From: Proteobacteria bacterium UBA6522 | GTDB lineage: Bacteria > Pseudomonadota > Gammaproteobacteria > Steroidobacterales > Rariloculaceae | Reading direction: 5' to 3' | Assembly (NCBI GenBank): GCA_002434915.1 | Contig: DJLG01000099.1 | Span: 7,716-17,469, forward strand | Length of the DNA stretch: 9,754 nt | Part shown: positions 1 to 5,924 of the stretch, piece after piece | Layout of the letters: each line of letters starts with the position of its first letter | Position numbering within the stretch: position 1 is the first letter of the stretch | Position numbers and translations under genes: made by a program | Notes under the pieces: model-generated | What the model saw: the letters and a program-made list of their open reading frames with translations, nothing else | The model's database searches: none | What the model was told of the DNA's origin: nothing

Positions 1-410
1 CCATGAATCATGATTTGCCATTTGCCTTCTCGCTGATACCGACCAGTTTCAGGGTCCTTCATCATAGGAAGGCCCCATTCTTCAAATTTATGAACACATG
101 AATCCACATGTCGTGCTATGTCATAGCCTAAATCTTCGCGTACTAAACCCATGAGGTCATTTCGGGCATAACGGACATGGTCTTCGGGTTTGTTTTCATC
201 CCATTGCATGCCCATGTAGGTATTAATTGCGTAGAGACCTTGTGCAACAGCACCACTACGTTCTATGTTGGCTTTTTCAACGCAAACAATTTTTAGATCA
301 CGTCCCCAATATCTTGATTCATACGTGGCACCACAACCAGCCATGCCGCCTCCGATAACAAGAACATCAGAATCTACAAAATGGGTTTTTCTTTTTGCGA
401 AAAGGCCCAT
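1..410 (-). CDS. aprA: Adenylylsulfate reductase alpha subunit, AprA (partial, N-terminal 136 codons)
   Basis: This is the flavoprotein subunit of cytoplasmic dissimilatory APS reductase. In sulfur oxidisers it runs in the direction sulfite + AMP to APS. The visible start translates as MGLFAKRKTHFVDSDVLVIG. A Rossmann FAD-binding glycine motif (GGGMAG, residues 20-25) follows, then an acidic residue (E45) in the position that usually binds FAD ribose. Next comes the AprA-typical block with SGAVAQGLYAIN (residues 52-63), then MGMQWDEN, DHVRYARNDLMGLVREDLGY and EEWGLP. I recognise this wording as AprA rather than SdhA/FrdA. The start codon overlaps the aprB stop (TAATG, one shared base), so translation is probably coupled. 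The catalytic and C-terminal parts lie beyond the left edge. Identity is near certain; only completeness is unknown. Confidence 0.96.
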   Translation of the reverse strand, partial: MGLFAKRKTHFVDSDVLVIGGGMAGCGATYESRYWGRDLKIVCVEKANIERSGAVAQGLYAINTYMGMQWDENKPEDHVRYARNDLMGLVREDLGYDIARHVDSCVHKFEEWGLPMMKDPETGRYQREGKWQIMIH

Positions 411-871
411 TACGTAGCTCCTTTATCAGATGTTTTTAGAGGTAGACTAGGTAAGCCAGGAATATTAAGAAATTCTGGTTCATGTGCGAGTTCCTGATCT
501 TTAAAATCAGGTGCTGAAGGTTTTTCATAGTCAGAAGGTGATTTTATAGACCCCCATTCCGTGGTTCGTATTGGAGAGACAAAGTTTTTCTCTTCGCCAT
601 TTCGAAATTTAACTTTCCACGAAACAGTTCCTTTTTCTTCTTCACGAAGTACTCGAACACTATGGCCTAATGGTGCAAAGTCCGCATATCCTCGGACATC
701 TATAGCATTTTGGGGGCAGGCCTTAACGCAGGAGTAGCACTCCCAACAAAAATTAGGTTCGATGTTGTAGGCACGTCGATACTCAGGATCTATATGCATG
801 ATATCGGATGGGCAAATATCAACACAGTGTCCACAGCCATCACAGCGAGTCATATAAACGAAAGTTGGCAT
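410..871 (-). CDS. aprB: Adenylylsulfate reductase beta subunit, AprB (2x[4Fe-4S])
   Basis: Electron-transfer subunit of APS reductase, 153 residues, the normal AprB size. The first cluster motif is C10-x2-C13-x2-C16-x3-C20-P. The second is C42-W-E-C45-x2-C48-x3-C52-P. The tryptophan in CWEC matches the one known in AprB to help pass electrons between the FAD and the near cluster. The C-terminal half (from about residue 60) is the AprB tail that wraps around AprA, with the segment GYADFAPLG followed by a charged beta-rich stretch and a Pro-rich end. A good Shine-Dalgarno (AAGGAG) lies 11 bases before the ATG. The gene sits 28 bases after aprM and overlaps aprA by one base, so the three form one transcription unit. 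Confidence 0.96.
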   Translation of the reverse strand: MPTFVYMTRCDGCGHCVDICPSDIMHIDPEYRRAYNIEPNFCWECYSCVKACPQNAIDVRGYADFAPLGHSVRVLREEEKGTVSWKVKFRNGEEKNFVSPIRTTEWGSIKSPSDYEKPSAPDFKDQELAHEPEFLNIPGLPSLPLKTSDKGAT

Positions 872-899
872 AGTATTAGGTTCTCCTTAGTGCCAAGAC

Positions 900-1685
900 T
901 TAATAATTACGAGCCTGCTCACGGGCACTACCCAAATTTGCTGGCTTATCAGCAGGCTCAGGTAGATTGTTTCTTGAGCCGTTTGCTTCTTCTACCCTTT
1001 TTTGAAGGGCTGCGGCAGGTTTAAAAAACATGTGAGCAAATTTAGACCATGGGACAGATCCAAAAAGGACCGTAGTAGCTATAATATGTAAGCTAAACGC
1101 TAAGCCACTCCATGAGTTGTTGTTAGCCTGAAGATAGCTCCAAACTAACCCAAAGGTTGCGCTGGCCAGAAGTGACAAAATGAAAAGGTCAGCCCGTACG
1201 ATTCGAAAAGGGGAGTTTCCTTCGGCAGCCACATCAACGCGAATAAAAAACCAAAACCAATAACCACCTATACAAATCATCAGTGCACCTAAGTGCCAAA
1301 GTTGTGACACGATTGCTGGCGTTGGTATGTCAGGTGTTGGGTACATAAAAATCATAATGGCTGTTGTAGCAACAAAGACTACAAAGCCATACATTCCTAG
1401 CAGATGAGCAACTCTTCGGCGGATATTGCAGAACTCACCAGATAAAAGGGCATCTACAATAAGCGTATTAAATGCAAGCGAGGCAAATTGCCCAGCACTA
1501 ATTTTTTTAGAAGCAAGATTTTTTGAGCTACGCCAGTGTCTGAAGAAGTACTTAGCGCTTTTTTTATGTAGCGTGTCATAGATAGTTCCGCCAATTACTA
1601 AAACCATCATGACTATGACGTATGTCTGCATGACATAAGGCGGTATGAACGCCGAAATCTCGGCGAACGGGTTGCTAGTTAACAT
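900..1685 (-). CDS. aprM: APS reductase membrane anchor, AprM
   Basis: A 261-residue integral membrane protein first in the aprMBA unit. AprM is the putative quinone-side anchor found with aprBA in many sulfur oxidisers. Hydrophobic segments are visible at about 19-36, 97-115, 129-148, 166-185 and 194-211, giving about five helices. His94, His131, His200 and His218 lie at or near helix ends and could ligate b-type haem, as in NarI/DsrM-type subunits; this is inference. The end of the last helix, with VPWSKFAHMFFKP (211-223), resembles the conserved end of NarI/HdrE-like cytochromes b. A GAGG Shine-Dalgarno lies upstream of the ATG. The assignment rests on position, length and topology more than on a diagnostic motif. 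Confidence 0.87.
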   Translation of the reverse strand: MLTSNPFAEISAFIPPYVMQTYVIVMMVLVIGGTIYDTLHKKSAKYFFRHWRSSKNLASKKISAGQFASLAFNTLIVDALLSGEFCNIRRRVAHLLGMYGFVVFVATTAIMIFMYPTPDIPTPAIVSQLWHLGALMICIGGYWFWFFIRVDVAAEGNSPFRIVRADLFILSLLASATFGLVWSYLQANNNSWSGLAFSLHIIATTVLFGSVPWSKFAHMFFKPAAALQKRVEEANGSRNNLPEPADKPANLGSAREQARNY

Positions 1686-1739
1686 TAAATGACCTCAATT
1701 TTAGTCCGCCATCATCCCTGGGGGCTAATAATCATAAAA

Positions 1740-1777
1740 ACTACTACGAATGCTAATAGTTAGCGGTAGTAATACCG
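1740..1777. repeat. Nested inverted repeats in the aprM leader/start region
   Basis: GCTAA (1752-1756) pairs with TTAGC (1760-1764). It is flanked by ACTAC (1743-1747), which can pair with GTAGT (1766-1770), making an interrupted stem of two 5-bp blocks. A competing hairpin, CGGTA (1764-1768) with TACCG (1773-1777), overlaps the same bases. The cluster lies just downstream of the candidate aprM -10 box, where an operator or a leader-RNA structure would act. There is no U-run, so it is not a classic terminator. Confidence 0.4.
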
Positions 1778-1778
1778 T

Positions 1779-1784
1779 ATTATA
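1779..1784 (-). promoter_or_regulatory. Candidate -10 box (TATAAT) of the aprMBA promoter
   Basis: Read on the minus strand this is a perfect TATAAT preceded directly by TG. At the expected 16-18 base distance there is no good -35 box; ACTATT at 17 bases is the best seen. An activator or a near-extended -10 could compensate. Transcription would start near 1772, giving a leader of about 87 bases before aprM. Inferred from sequence only. Confidence 0.4.
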
Positions 1785-1881
1785 CATAAGTAGGTTGTAA
1801 AAATAGTTATTATGCACTTAGTTGAATATATAGCTTTGTTTGAGGGTAAACTTAAGCGTAAGTCCATATAAAGCTCATCTA

Positions 1882-1912
1882 TTGCGCTGAAATTTGAGTC
1901 TTGCTTTAGAAT
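1882..1912 (+). promoter_or_regulatory. Weak candidate promoter for the plus-strand cluster
   Basis: TTGCGC (1882-1887) and TAGAAT (1907-1912) are the best -35/-10 pair I can find before the gene at 2029, but the 19-base spacer is long. Transcription would start near 1919, inside the AGGTTA/TAACCT inverted repeat, leaving a leader of about 110 bases. Confidence 0.22.
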
Positions 1913-1915
1913 AAA

Positions 1916-1932
1916 AGGTTATGGTTTAACCT
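1916..1932. promoter_or_regulatory. Inverted repeat, possible operator
   Basis: AGGTTA (1916-1921) and TAACCT (1927-1932) form a perfect 6-bp palindrome around a 5-base centre. It overlaps the start point predicted for the plus-strand candidate promoter, a typical repressor-site position. The binding protein is unknown and no regulator gene is in the window. Confidence 0.25.
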
Positions 1933-2028
1933 CGATCAGGGCTTTCATTGAACTACTTTGGGTTGTTTAAGTGGGTTGATTCTTAAGAAAGATCATTACC
2001 AATAAGAATATTAAGTGGGGGGGTAGAT

Positions 2029-2217
2029 ATGATTGATTCGAGTACTTCGGATGATCGGCAGGGACCTAGGGGAGACAAGGTTGTTGATGAGGTGTTTTCC
2101 TCTGAAAAACGTGAAGATATCTGGGCCATTCTTATAGCGTTAGGTATTTTTGTCGTTAGCCTCGTTTTTCCGGAACAAATCCATAATTTCTTTCAAAATG
2201 GGTTGTATCTGTTTTGA
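2029..2217 (+). CDS. Small single-helix membrane protein, probable detached N-terminus of the long-form YeiH-type exporter
   Basis: A 62-residue protein with a charged, polar N-terminus (residues 1-29) and one membrane helix at about 33-48 (WAILIALGIFVVSLVF). The stretch KREDIWAILIALGI resembles, from memory, the extra first helix (of the type KKEDWWAIWIGL) that starts long forms of YeiH-family putative sulfate exporters. The next gene encodes a family member lacking this helix and lies in the same reading frame. No stop codon other than the TGA at 2215-2217 separates the two. The protein may act as a separate subunit, or the TGA may be a nonsense mutation, a recoding site or a sequence error. 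A run of seven G (2017-2023) is the likely Shine-Dalgarno, 5 bases before the ATG. Confidence 0.7.
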   Translation: MIDSSTSDDRQGPRGDKVVDEVFSSEKREDIWAILIALGIFVVSLVFPEQIHNFFQNGLYLF

Positions 2218-2228
2218 TGGCCTTTATC

Positions 2229-2242
2229 ACGTATTTCTACGT
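2229..2242. repeat. Small hairpin between the one-helix gene and the exporter gene
   Basis: ACGTA (2229-2233) and TACGT (2238-2242) form a perfect 5-bp stem with a 4-base loop in the short spacer before the GTG start at 2272. No U-run follows, so it is not an intrinsic terminator. It might influence re-initiation or transcript processing; this is weak inference. Confidence 0.25.
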
Positions 2243-2271
2243 ATACCAGTTTTAGCTTTTATGAGGTCTCA

Positions 2272-3396
2272 GTGAATAAAATAAAATATCTATTTGCCCC
2301 TGATTGCGGCAAGTATGTCCCGGGTTTTTTGTTCTGTTTAGTATTTGCTTATATTGGGATGAACTTAGACCGCCTTATTGCTGGTCATCATAACGCTGGC
2401 TCTGACTGGGCTACTTTTCTTTATGAGAGCGCCCAGTTGAATTATGTGGCAATTTTATTATTAGGTGGAATCATTATTCGTAATACTTTACCTATACCAA
2501 AAGTTCTTCTTCCTGGGATTAAAATTGCTCGTCCCATAATAAAGCCTGGAATCATTATCTTAGGTGTGCACTATGTTTGGGCTGATGTCGTTAGAGTAGG
2601 CAGTGTTGGACTCCTTTTAACTGCTGTTTTTATTTTCGGTACTGCAATTATTGTCATGTGGTTCTGTAAGAGGTGGGGAGTTTCTGATGGTCTAGGTGGG
2701 ATCATGGGTGCGGGTACTGGGGTTTGTGGTGTTTCTGCAATCATTGCTACTTCGCCTGTTGTTAGAGCAAACCCAATAGAGATGGCCTACGCCATTGGGA
2801 CGATTCTGTTATTCGGGACTCTCATGCTTTTCACGATGCCTTATATCGGCAATAGTATTAGTTTGTCAGAATCTCAGTTTGGTGCATGGTCGGCACTCGC
2901 GATTTTAAATACCGCACAGCTTGTAGCTGCGGCAGAATGGTATGGCACTGAAGCATTAAATACCGCTGTTCTAATAAATGTAGCTAGGATAATGTTTTTG
3001 CCGCTCGTAGTGCTTTTTGCTCTTTGGTTTTATGTGCTACGCACCGGAAGGCAGGAATCAAACAGAGAAATAAATAAATGGCATCTAGTGCGCGATAAGT
3101 TCCCAATTTTTATTATTGGTTTTTTTCTTTTCGTACTGCTAAATAGCATGAATATTCAATCGCTAGGTGGGCCCAGAATTGTAGGTTCACCCTTTTGGGC
3201 AATGAATGCGGTTTATACATGGTGTTTTGCTATTGGTTTTGCAGGTATCGGTCTTTCCATATCAATAGAAGACATGAAAAAAGCTGGAGGTACTGCTTTT
3301 ACAATTGGTATGACCGCATCCTTAGTAAAAATGGTCTTAGGACTTATTGTGGTTCTTGCTATTGGTAGCCAATTACTTCGTGTTGCTGGGAGTTAA
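2272..3396 (+). CDS. yeiH: YeiH/TauZ-family (UPF0324) putative sulfate exporter
   Basis: A polytopic inner-membrane protein of 374 residues with about ten hydrophobic segments, for example 15-35, 56-72, 113-131, 171-192, 232-256, 278-292, 309-330 and 343-366. The family signature is the central GTGVCGVSAIIATSPVVRA (148-166), matching the Gly/Cys/Ser-rich GxCGxSAI...PV motif of YeiH proteins. The family is annotated as putative sulfate exporters, and TauZ accompanies taurine/sulfonate catabolism. Here it sits divergent to aprMBA, whose pathway ends in cytoplasmic sulfate, so export of sulfate (or sulfite) fits, though not shown. The start is GTG with a GAGGT Shine-Dalgarno at 2263-2267. The frame stays open upstream as far as the TGA ending the 62-residue gene, so a longer product by readthrough cannot be excluded. 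Usp starts 12 bases after the stop. Confidence 0.88.
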   Translation: MNKIKYLFAPDCGKYVPGFLFCLVFAYIGMNLDRLIAGHHNAGSDWATFLYESAQLNYVAILLLGGIIIRNTLPIPKVLLPGIKIARPIIKPGIIILGVHYVWADVVRVGSVGLLLTAVFIFGTAIIVMWFCKRWGVSDGLGGIMGAGTGVCGVSAIIATSPVVRANPIEMAYAIGTILLFGTLMLFTMPYIGNSISLSESQFGAWSALAILNTAQLVAAAEWYGTEALNTAVLINVARIMFLPLVVLFALWFYVLRTGRQESNREINKWHLVRDKFPIFIIGFFLFVLLNSMNIQSLGGPRIVGSPFWAMNAVYTWCFAIGFAGIGLSISIEDMKKAGGTAFTIGMTASLVKMVLGLIVVLAIGSQLLRVAGS

Positions 3397-3408
3397 TAGG
3401 ATTTTTTA

Positions 3409-3858
3409 ATGAAAATTCTTGTCTGTGCGGACGGTGAATCGCATAGCACGATTGCTATAAAAAAAGCTGTTTCTATGGGTTTGTCGTTAACTGCGGAAGT
3501 AACGGCTCTACATGTTATTGACCCTTGGTTGAAAACTTTTCATGATGAAATCTATGCTCAAGGTCGTAGGCAATATCTGGAGTATGTTGAAGAGTGTTTG
3601 GAGGTGAATGCGGAAGAAGCGAAACGTGCATTTTATCTAGAGTGTATTGCAGAAGGGTTTAATGCGAACTTCAAGGTGAGGCGTGGAGAACCATTAGTCG
3701 AGATTTTAGATGAAGTTAGTGAAACTGTACCAGATCTGCTCATTACTGGAGGTAAGCGTCTGACTTTATGGGGTAGATTTGGATCTGGTAATTTGCCTTT
3801 GCAGTTACAGAAAAAAATAGGGCAGGCACTACCAATAATTGTTGTAAAGGGTATATAA
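3409..3858 (+). CDS. Universal stress protein (UspA-fold) family protein
   Basis: A cytoplasmic alpha/beta protein of 149 residues, the usual single-domain UspA size. Strands expected of the fold are visible: MKILVCADG (1-9), VTALHVIDP (31-39), ANFKVRRGEP (86-95), PDLLITGGK (108-116) and LPIIVVKG (141-148). The usual ATP-binding pattern G-x2-G-x9-G-S/T is only partly kept: GGK at 114-116 and GS at 125-126 are present, but the second glycine is not in register, so ATP binding is doubtful. The gene lies 12 bases after the exporter and 22 bases before the first DUF6152 gene. Usp domains often accompany transporters as accessory or regulatory subunits (TeaD with an ectoine TRAP transporter, for example), so a role in tuning the exporter is a reasonable guess. 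Confidence 0.88.
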   Translation: MKILVCADGESHSTIAIKKAVSMGLSLTAEVTALHVIDPWLKTFHDEIYAQGRRQYLEYVEECLEVNAEEAKRAFYLECIAEGFNANFKVRRGEPLVEILDEVSETVPDLLITGGKRLTLWGRFGSGNLPLQLQKKIGQALPIIVVKGI

Positions 3859-3880
3859 GTCCTGTGAGGAGTAAGGGGCC

Positions 3881-4909
3881 ATGAAAGTATTAAAAGTAAT
3901 TTTATGCATTGGATTTTTAGTGTCATCGCATGTGCAAGCTCATCATAGTGATGCTGGTTATGATCATGATCGTCTTGTTACATTTGAAGGTGTCGTAAGT
4001 CGATACATTTTTAGAAACCCTCATATTATGATTTATGTTGAAACAGGGGATGAGCAAGGCGGAATAACAGAGTGGGAGATCGAGACCGGGTCGACTCCTA
4101 TCATGAGCCGGAGTGGTTGGACTGCTTCAATGTTGAGTCCAGGTGATGTGGTTACAGTTCGTGTTCATCCAGAGCGCAGTGGTGCGCCTAGCGCTATTCT
4201 CAATGTTTTAGAGACCTCAGATGGAAGTGCTTGGTCCCAGATTGAAGTGGACGAAGAGGCAACCGCATCTGCAACTAGTATTGAGGGAGTTTGGAAGGGT
4301 ATTGGAGCTACTACGGGTTTATTTCGCCGTCAACTAAACGAGCATCCCTTAACTTCAGTTGGGCAGGAGGCAAAAGAAAGATTTAGTTACTTTGAGGATA
4401 GCCCAATTCCTGAGTGTGTTCCGCCACAGGCACCAGATGCTGTTATTGGTTCAATCGTATACCTAAATGACATTGAGATTATGAATGACAGGATTATTAT
4501 TCGTAGCGAATTTTTCGATACGGTTCGAACTGTTTTTATGGATGGCCGTGGACATCCTGATAATGGCGAAAGAACCAATCAGGGGCATTCTGTAGGCCAC
4601 TGGGAAAATGATGTTCTAGTTATTGATACAACTCTTTTTTCAGATCACCCCGATGCAAATGGTAGAGGTGTGCCAGCTGGTGCAAGCAAACATTTAATTG
4701 AACGTTTGCGACTTAGCGATGATGGGACTCGATTGATTATCGATTTTCTATTGGAAGATCCAGAATATTTAGCTGAACCTTTTTCAGCAAGTAAAGAACT
4801 AATGTATACACCGCATCTTGAAATGGTTACGTATGGTTGTGATCCTGTGCTTTCTAGACAAATAGGCTTTGACACAGTCAACGACTATTCTGAATTTCCT
4901 AGGGATTAA
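3881..4909 (+). CDS. Secreted DUF6152-type protein, copy 1
   Basis: A 342-residue exported protein of unknown function. Residues 1-20 form a signal peptide with a V-Q-A cleavage site, so the mature chain should begin with His-His (HHSDAGYD). Residues 21-120 make a small beta-rich domain with the DUF6152 hallmarks FEGVV, NPHIMIYVE, WEIETG, RSGW, PGDVVTV and HPERSG. A second domain (about 135-325) carries MDGRGHP (220-226), GHSVGHW (235-241), VLVIDT (245-250), EDPEYLAEP (292-300) and Cys179/Cys320. Both cysteines are also in copy 2 and could form a disulfide. AGGAG (3867-3871) lies 9 bases before the ATG. It probably shares the exporter transcript. The periplasm is the likely location. Family membership is recognised from motifs; no biochemical role can be assigned. 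Confidence 0.85.
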   Translation: MKVLKVILCIGFLVSSHVQAHHSDAGYDHDRLVTFEGVVSRYIFRNPHIMIYVETGDEQGGITEWEIETGSTPIMSRSGWTASMLSPGDVVTVRVHPERSGAPSAILNVLETSDGSAWSQIEVDEEATASATSIEGVWKGIGATTGLFRRQLNEHPLTSVGQEAKERFSYFEDSPIPECVPPQAPDAVIGSIVYLNDIEIMNDRIIIRSEFFDTVRTVFMDGRGHPDNGERTNQGHSVGHWENDVLVIDTTLFSDHPDANGRGVPAGASKHLIERLRLSDDGTRLIIDFLLEDPEYLAEPFSASKELMYTPHLEMVTYGCDPVLSRQIGFDTVNDYSEFPRD

Positions 4910-5361
4910 GTTAATAGATTGTATTTTTTGGAGATATTTGATGAAGGATATAGTTCTATTGTTTCTTTTAATTCTTGCCGGGTTAAGTGCTCCAGCTTCA
5001 GCCCATCATAGTGACGCTGGTTATGATCGGGACACCTTGGTGGCTTTTGAGGGTGTAGTTAATCGTTATGTTTTTAGAAACCCTCACATCATGATTTATG
5101 TTGAAACGGAAGACGAGCAGGGTGGAACAGTTGAGTGGGAGATTGAGACAGGCTCTGTCCCAATTATGAACCGAAGTGGTTGGACATCTACGTTATTGAA
5201 TGAGGGTGATGTTGTGACGATTCGGGCCCACCCAGAGCGTAGTGGAAGAAATCACGCTATTCTCAATACTATGGAAACGGCAGATGGTAATTTGTGGTCA
5301 CAGATAGAGGGCGACTTGGAAGCAACTTTAAGTGCTTCTAGCTTGGAGGGGGTCTGGAAAG
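3941..5361 (+). repeat. Tandem duplication of the DUF6152 N-terminal coding region
   Basis: DNA at about 3941-4300 and 5004-5361 is a diverged direct repeat. Runs such as CATCATAGTGA, GCTGGTTATGATC and TTTTTAGAAACCCTCA (4008 and 5071) are identical in both copies, with mostly third-position differences between them. This supports an old gene duplication under protein-level constraint rather than a recent or assembly-generated copy. Confidence 0.75.
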
Positions 5362-5918
5362 GGCTTTCACACACTAATTTACGACGACAGTTTTCCCAGA
5401 TCGAACTAATGCCAGCTGCTAGTGCCGCAAAGGCCCAATACAATGATTTTACGGATGATCCAAACCTATTATGTATACCTCATCCAACGCCATTTACTAT
5501 AGCTAGTGTTAATTACCTAACTGGGATTCAAATTTTTGATAATTATGTAATTTTACGTAATGAGTTTCTGGATGTTAATCGGATGGTTTATATGGATGGA
5601 AGAGGGCATCCAGAAAATGCAGAACGTACAATTGAGGGGCATTCTATAGGTTGGTGGGATGATGAAACTTTAGTTGTGGATACTCGATTGTTTGATAGGT
5701 TTAATTCAGGCAATGGAATTGGTGTGCCTTCAGGTTTTCAGAAGCATGTGGTAGAACGTTATTCGCTTAGTGACGATGGTACGCGAGCTATAGTCGATAT
5801 CTTCGTGGAAGATCCTGAGTTTTTAGTTGAGCCCTTTAATGGCCGTCAAGAAATGCTCTATACCCCTCATCTTCAGCTATATAATTATAACTGTGAAGTA
5901 GAAGCTATAGATGAGTAG
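4941..5918 (+). CDS. Secreted DUF6152-type protein, copy 2 (tandem paralogue)
   Basis: A 325-residue paralogue of the preceding gene. An ATG at 4869 is in frame, but the ATG at 4941 is preferred. It has GGAG 7 bases upstream, follows the previous stop by 31 bases, and begins a clean signal peptide (MKDIVLLFLLILAGLSAPAS, then A-S-A cleavage). The upstream start would bury that signal and overlap copy 1. The mature protein again starts His-His (HHSDAGYD). The N-terminal domain is about three quarters identical to copy 1 by eye. The C-terminal domain is clearly more diverged but keeps MDGRGHP, GHSIGWW, VVDT, EDPEFLVEP and the two cysteines. It lacks the short C-terminal tail of copy 1. Function is unknown. 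Its stop lies 6 bases from the stop of the convergent tctC-like gene. Confidence 0.86.
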   Translation: MKDIVLLFLLILAGLSAPASAHHSDAGYDRDTLVAFEGVVNRYVFRNPHIMIYVETEDEQGGTVEWEIETGSVPIMNRSGWTSTLLNEGDVVTIRAHPERSGRNHAILNTMETADGNLWSQIEGDLEATLSASSLEGVWKGLSHTNLRRQFSQIELMPAASAAKAQYNDFTDDPNLLCIPHPTPFTIASVNYLTGIQIFDNYVILRNEFLDVNRMVYMDGRGHPENAERTIEGHSIGWWDDETLVVDTRLFDRFNSGNGIGVPSGFQKHVVERYSLSDDGTRAIVDIFVEDPEFLVEPFNGRQEMLYTPHLQLYNYNCEVEAIDE

Positions 5919-5924
5919 CGAGTG

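Larger units (their letters stand above)
1686..2028. promoter_or_regulatory. Divergent intergenic regulatory region between aprM and the sulfate-exporter cluster
   Basis: These 343 bases separate two divergent transcription units, so they must carry promoters in both directions. I see no convincing coding frame or RNA gene. The region is AT-rich. It holds a perfect -10 hexamer for the aprM direction, a weak candidate for the plus direction, and several short perfect inverted repeats: GCTAA/TTAGC at 1752-1764, CGGTA/TACCG at 1764-1777, ACTTA/TAAGT at 1850-1863 and AGGTTA/TAACCT at 1916-1932. Shared regulation of sulfite oxidation and sulfate export from here is plausible but inferred. Confidence 0.75.

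Noticed and set aside
710..1024. Plus-strand frame opposite aprB and aprM
   Set aside because: Antisense shadow across the ends of two certain genes, with no domain-like pattern.
1686..2028. Small RNA, riboswitch or tRNA in the divergent spacer
   Set aside because: Only short 5-6 bp stems are seen, with no cloverleaf, known riboswitch core or terminator hairpin with T-run.
2215..2217. UGA read as tryptophan (alternative genetic code)
   Set aside because: Tryptophans in the genes are encoded by TGG, and tctA ends with TGA in a normal ATGA overlap, so the standard code holds. A local recoding event is not excluded and is kept as a finding.
2215..2271. Selenocysteine insertion at the in-frame TGA
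   Set aside because: No convincing bacterial SECIS-like stem-loop directly follows the TGA; the 5-bp hairpin at 2229-2242 is too small to support it, and the family is not known for selenocysteine.
3633..3926. Minus-strand frame opposite the usp gene
   Set aside because: Antisense to a recognised UspA-fold gene and crossing into the next signal-peptide region. It has no recognisable features.
4869..4940. Upstream in-frame start for the second DUF6152 gene
   Set aside because: It would overlap copy 1 and place 24 residues ahead of a clean signal peptide. The ATG at 4941 has GGAG at proper distance.
3941..5361. Assembly artefact explaining the two DUF6152 copies
   Set aside because: The copies differ at many third positions and clearly in the C-terminal domain, which fits an old paralogous duplication.
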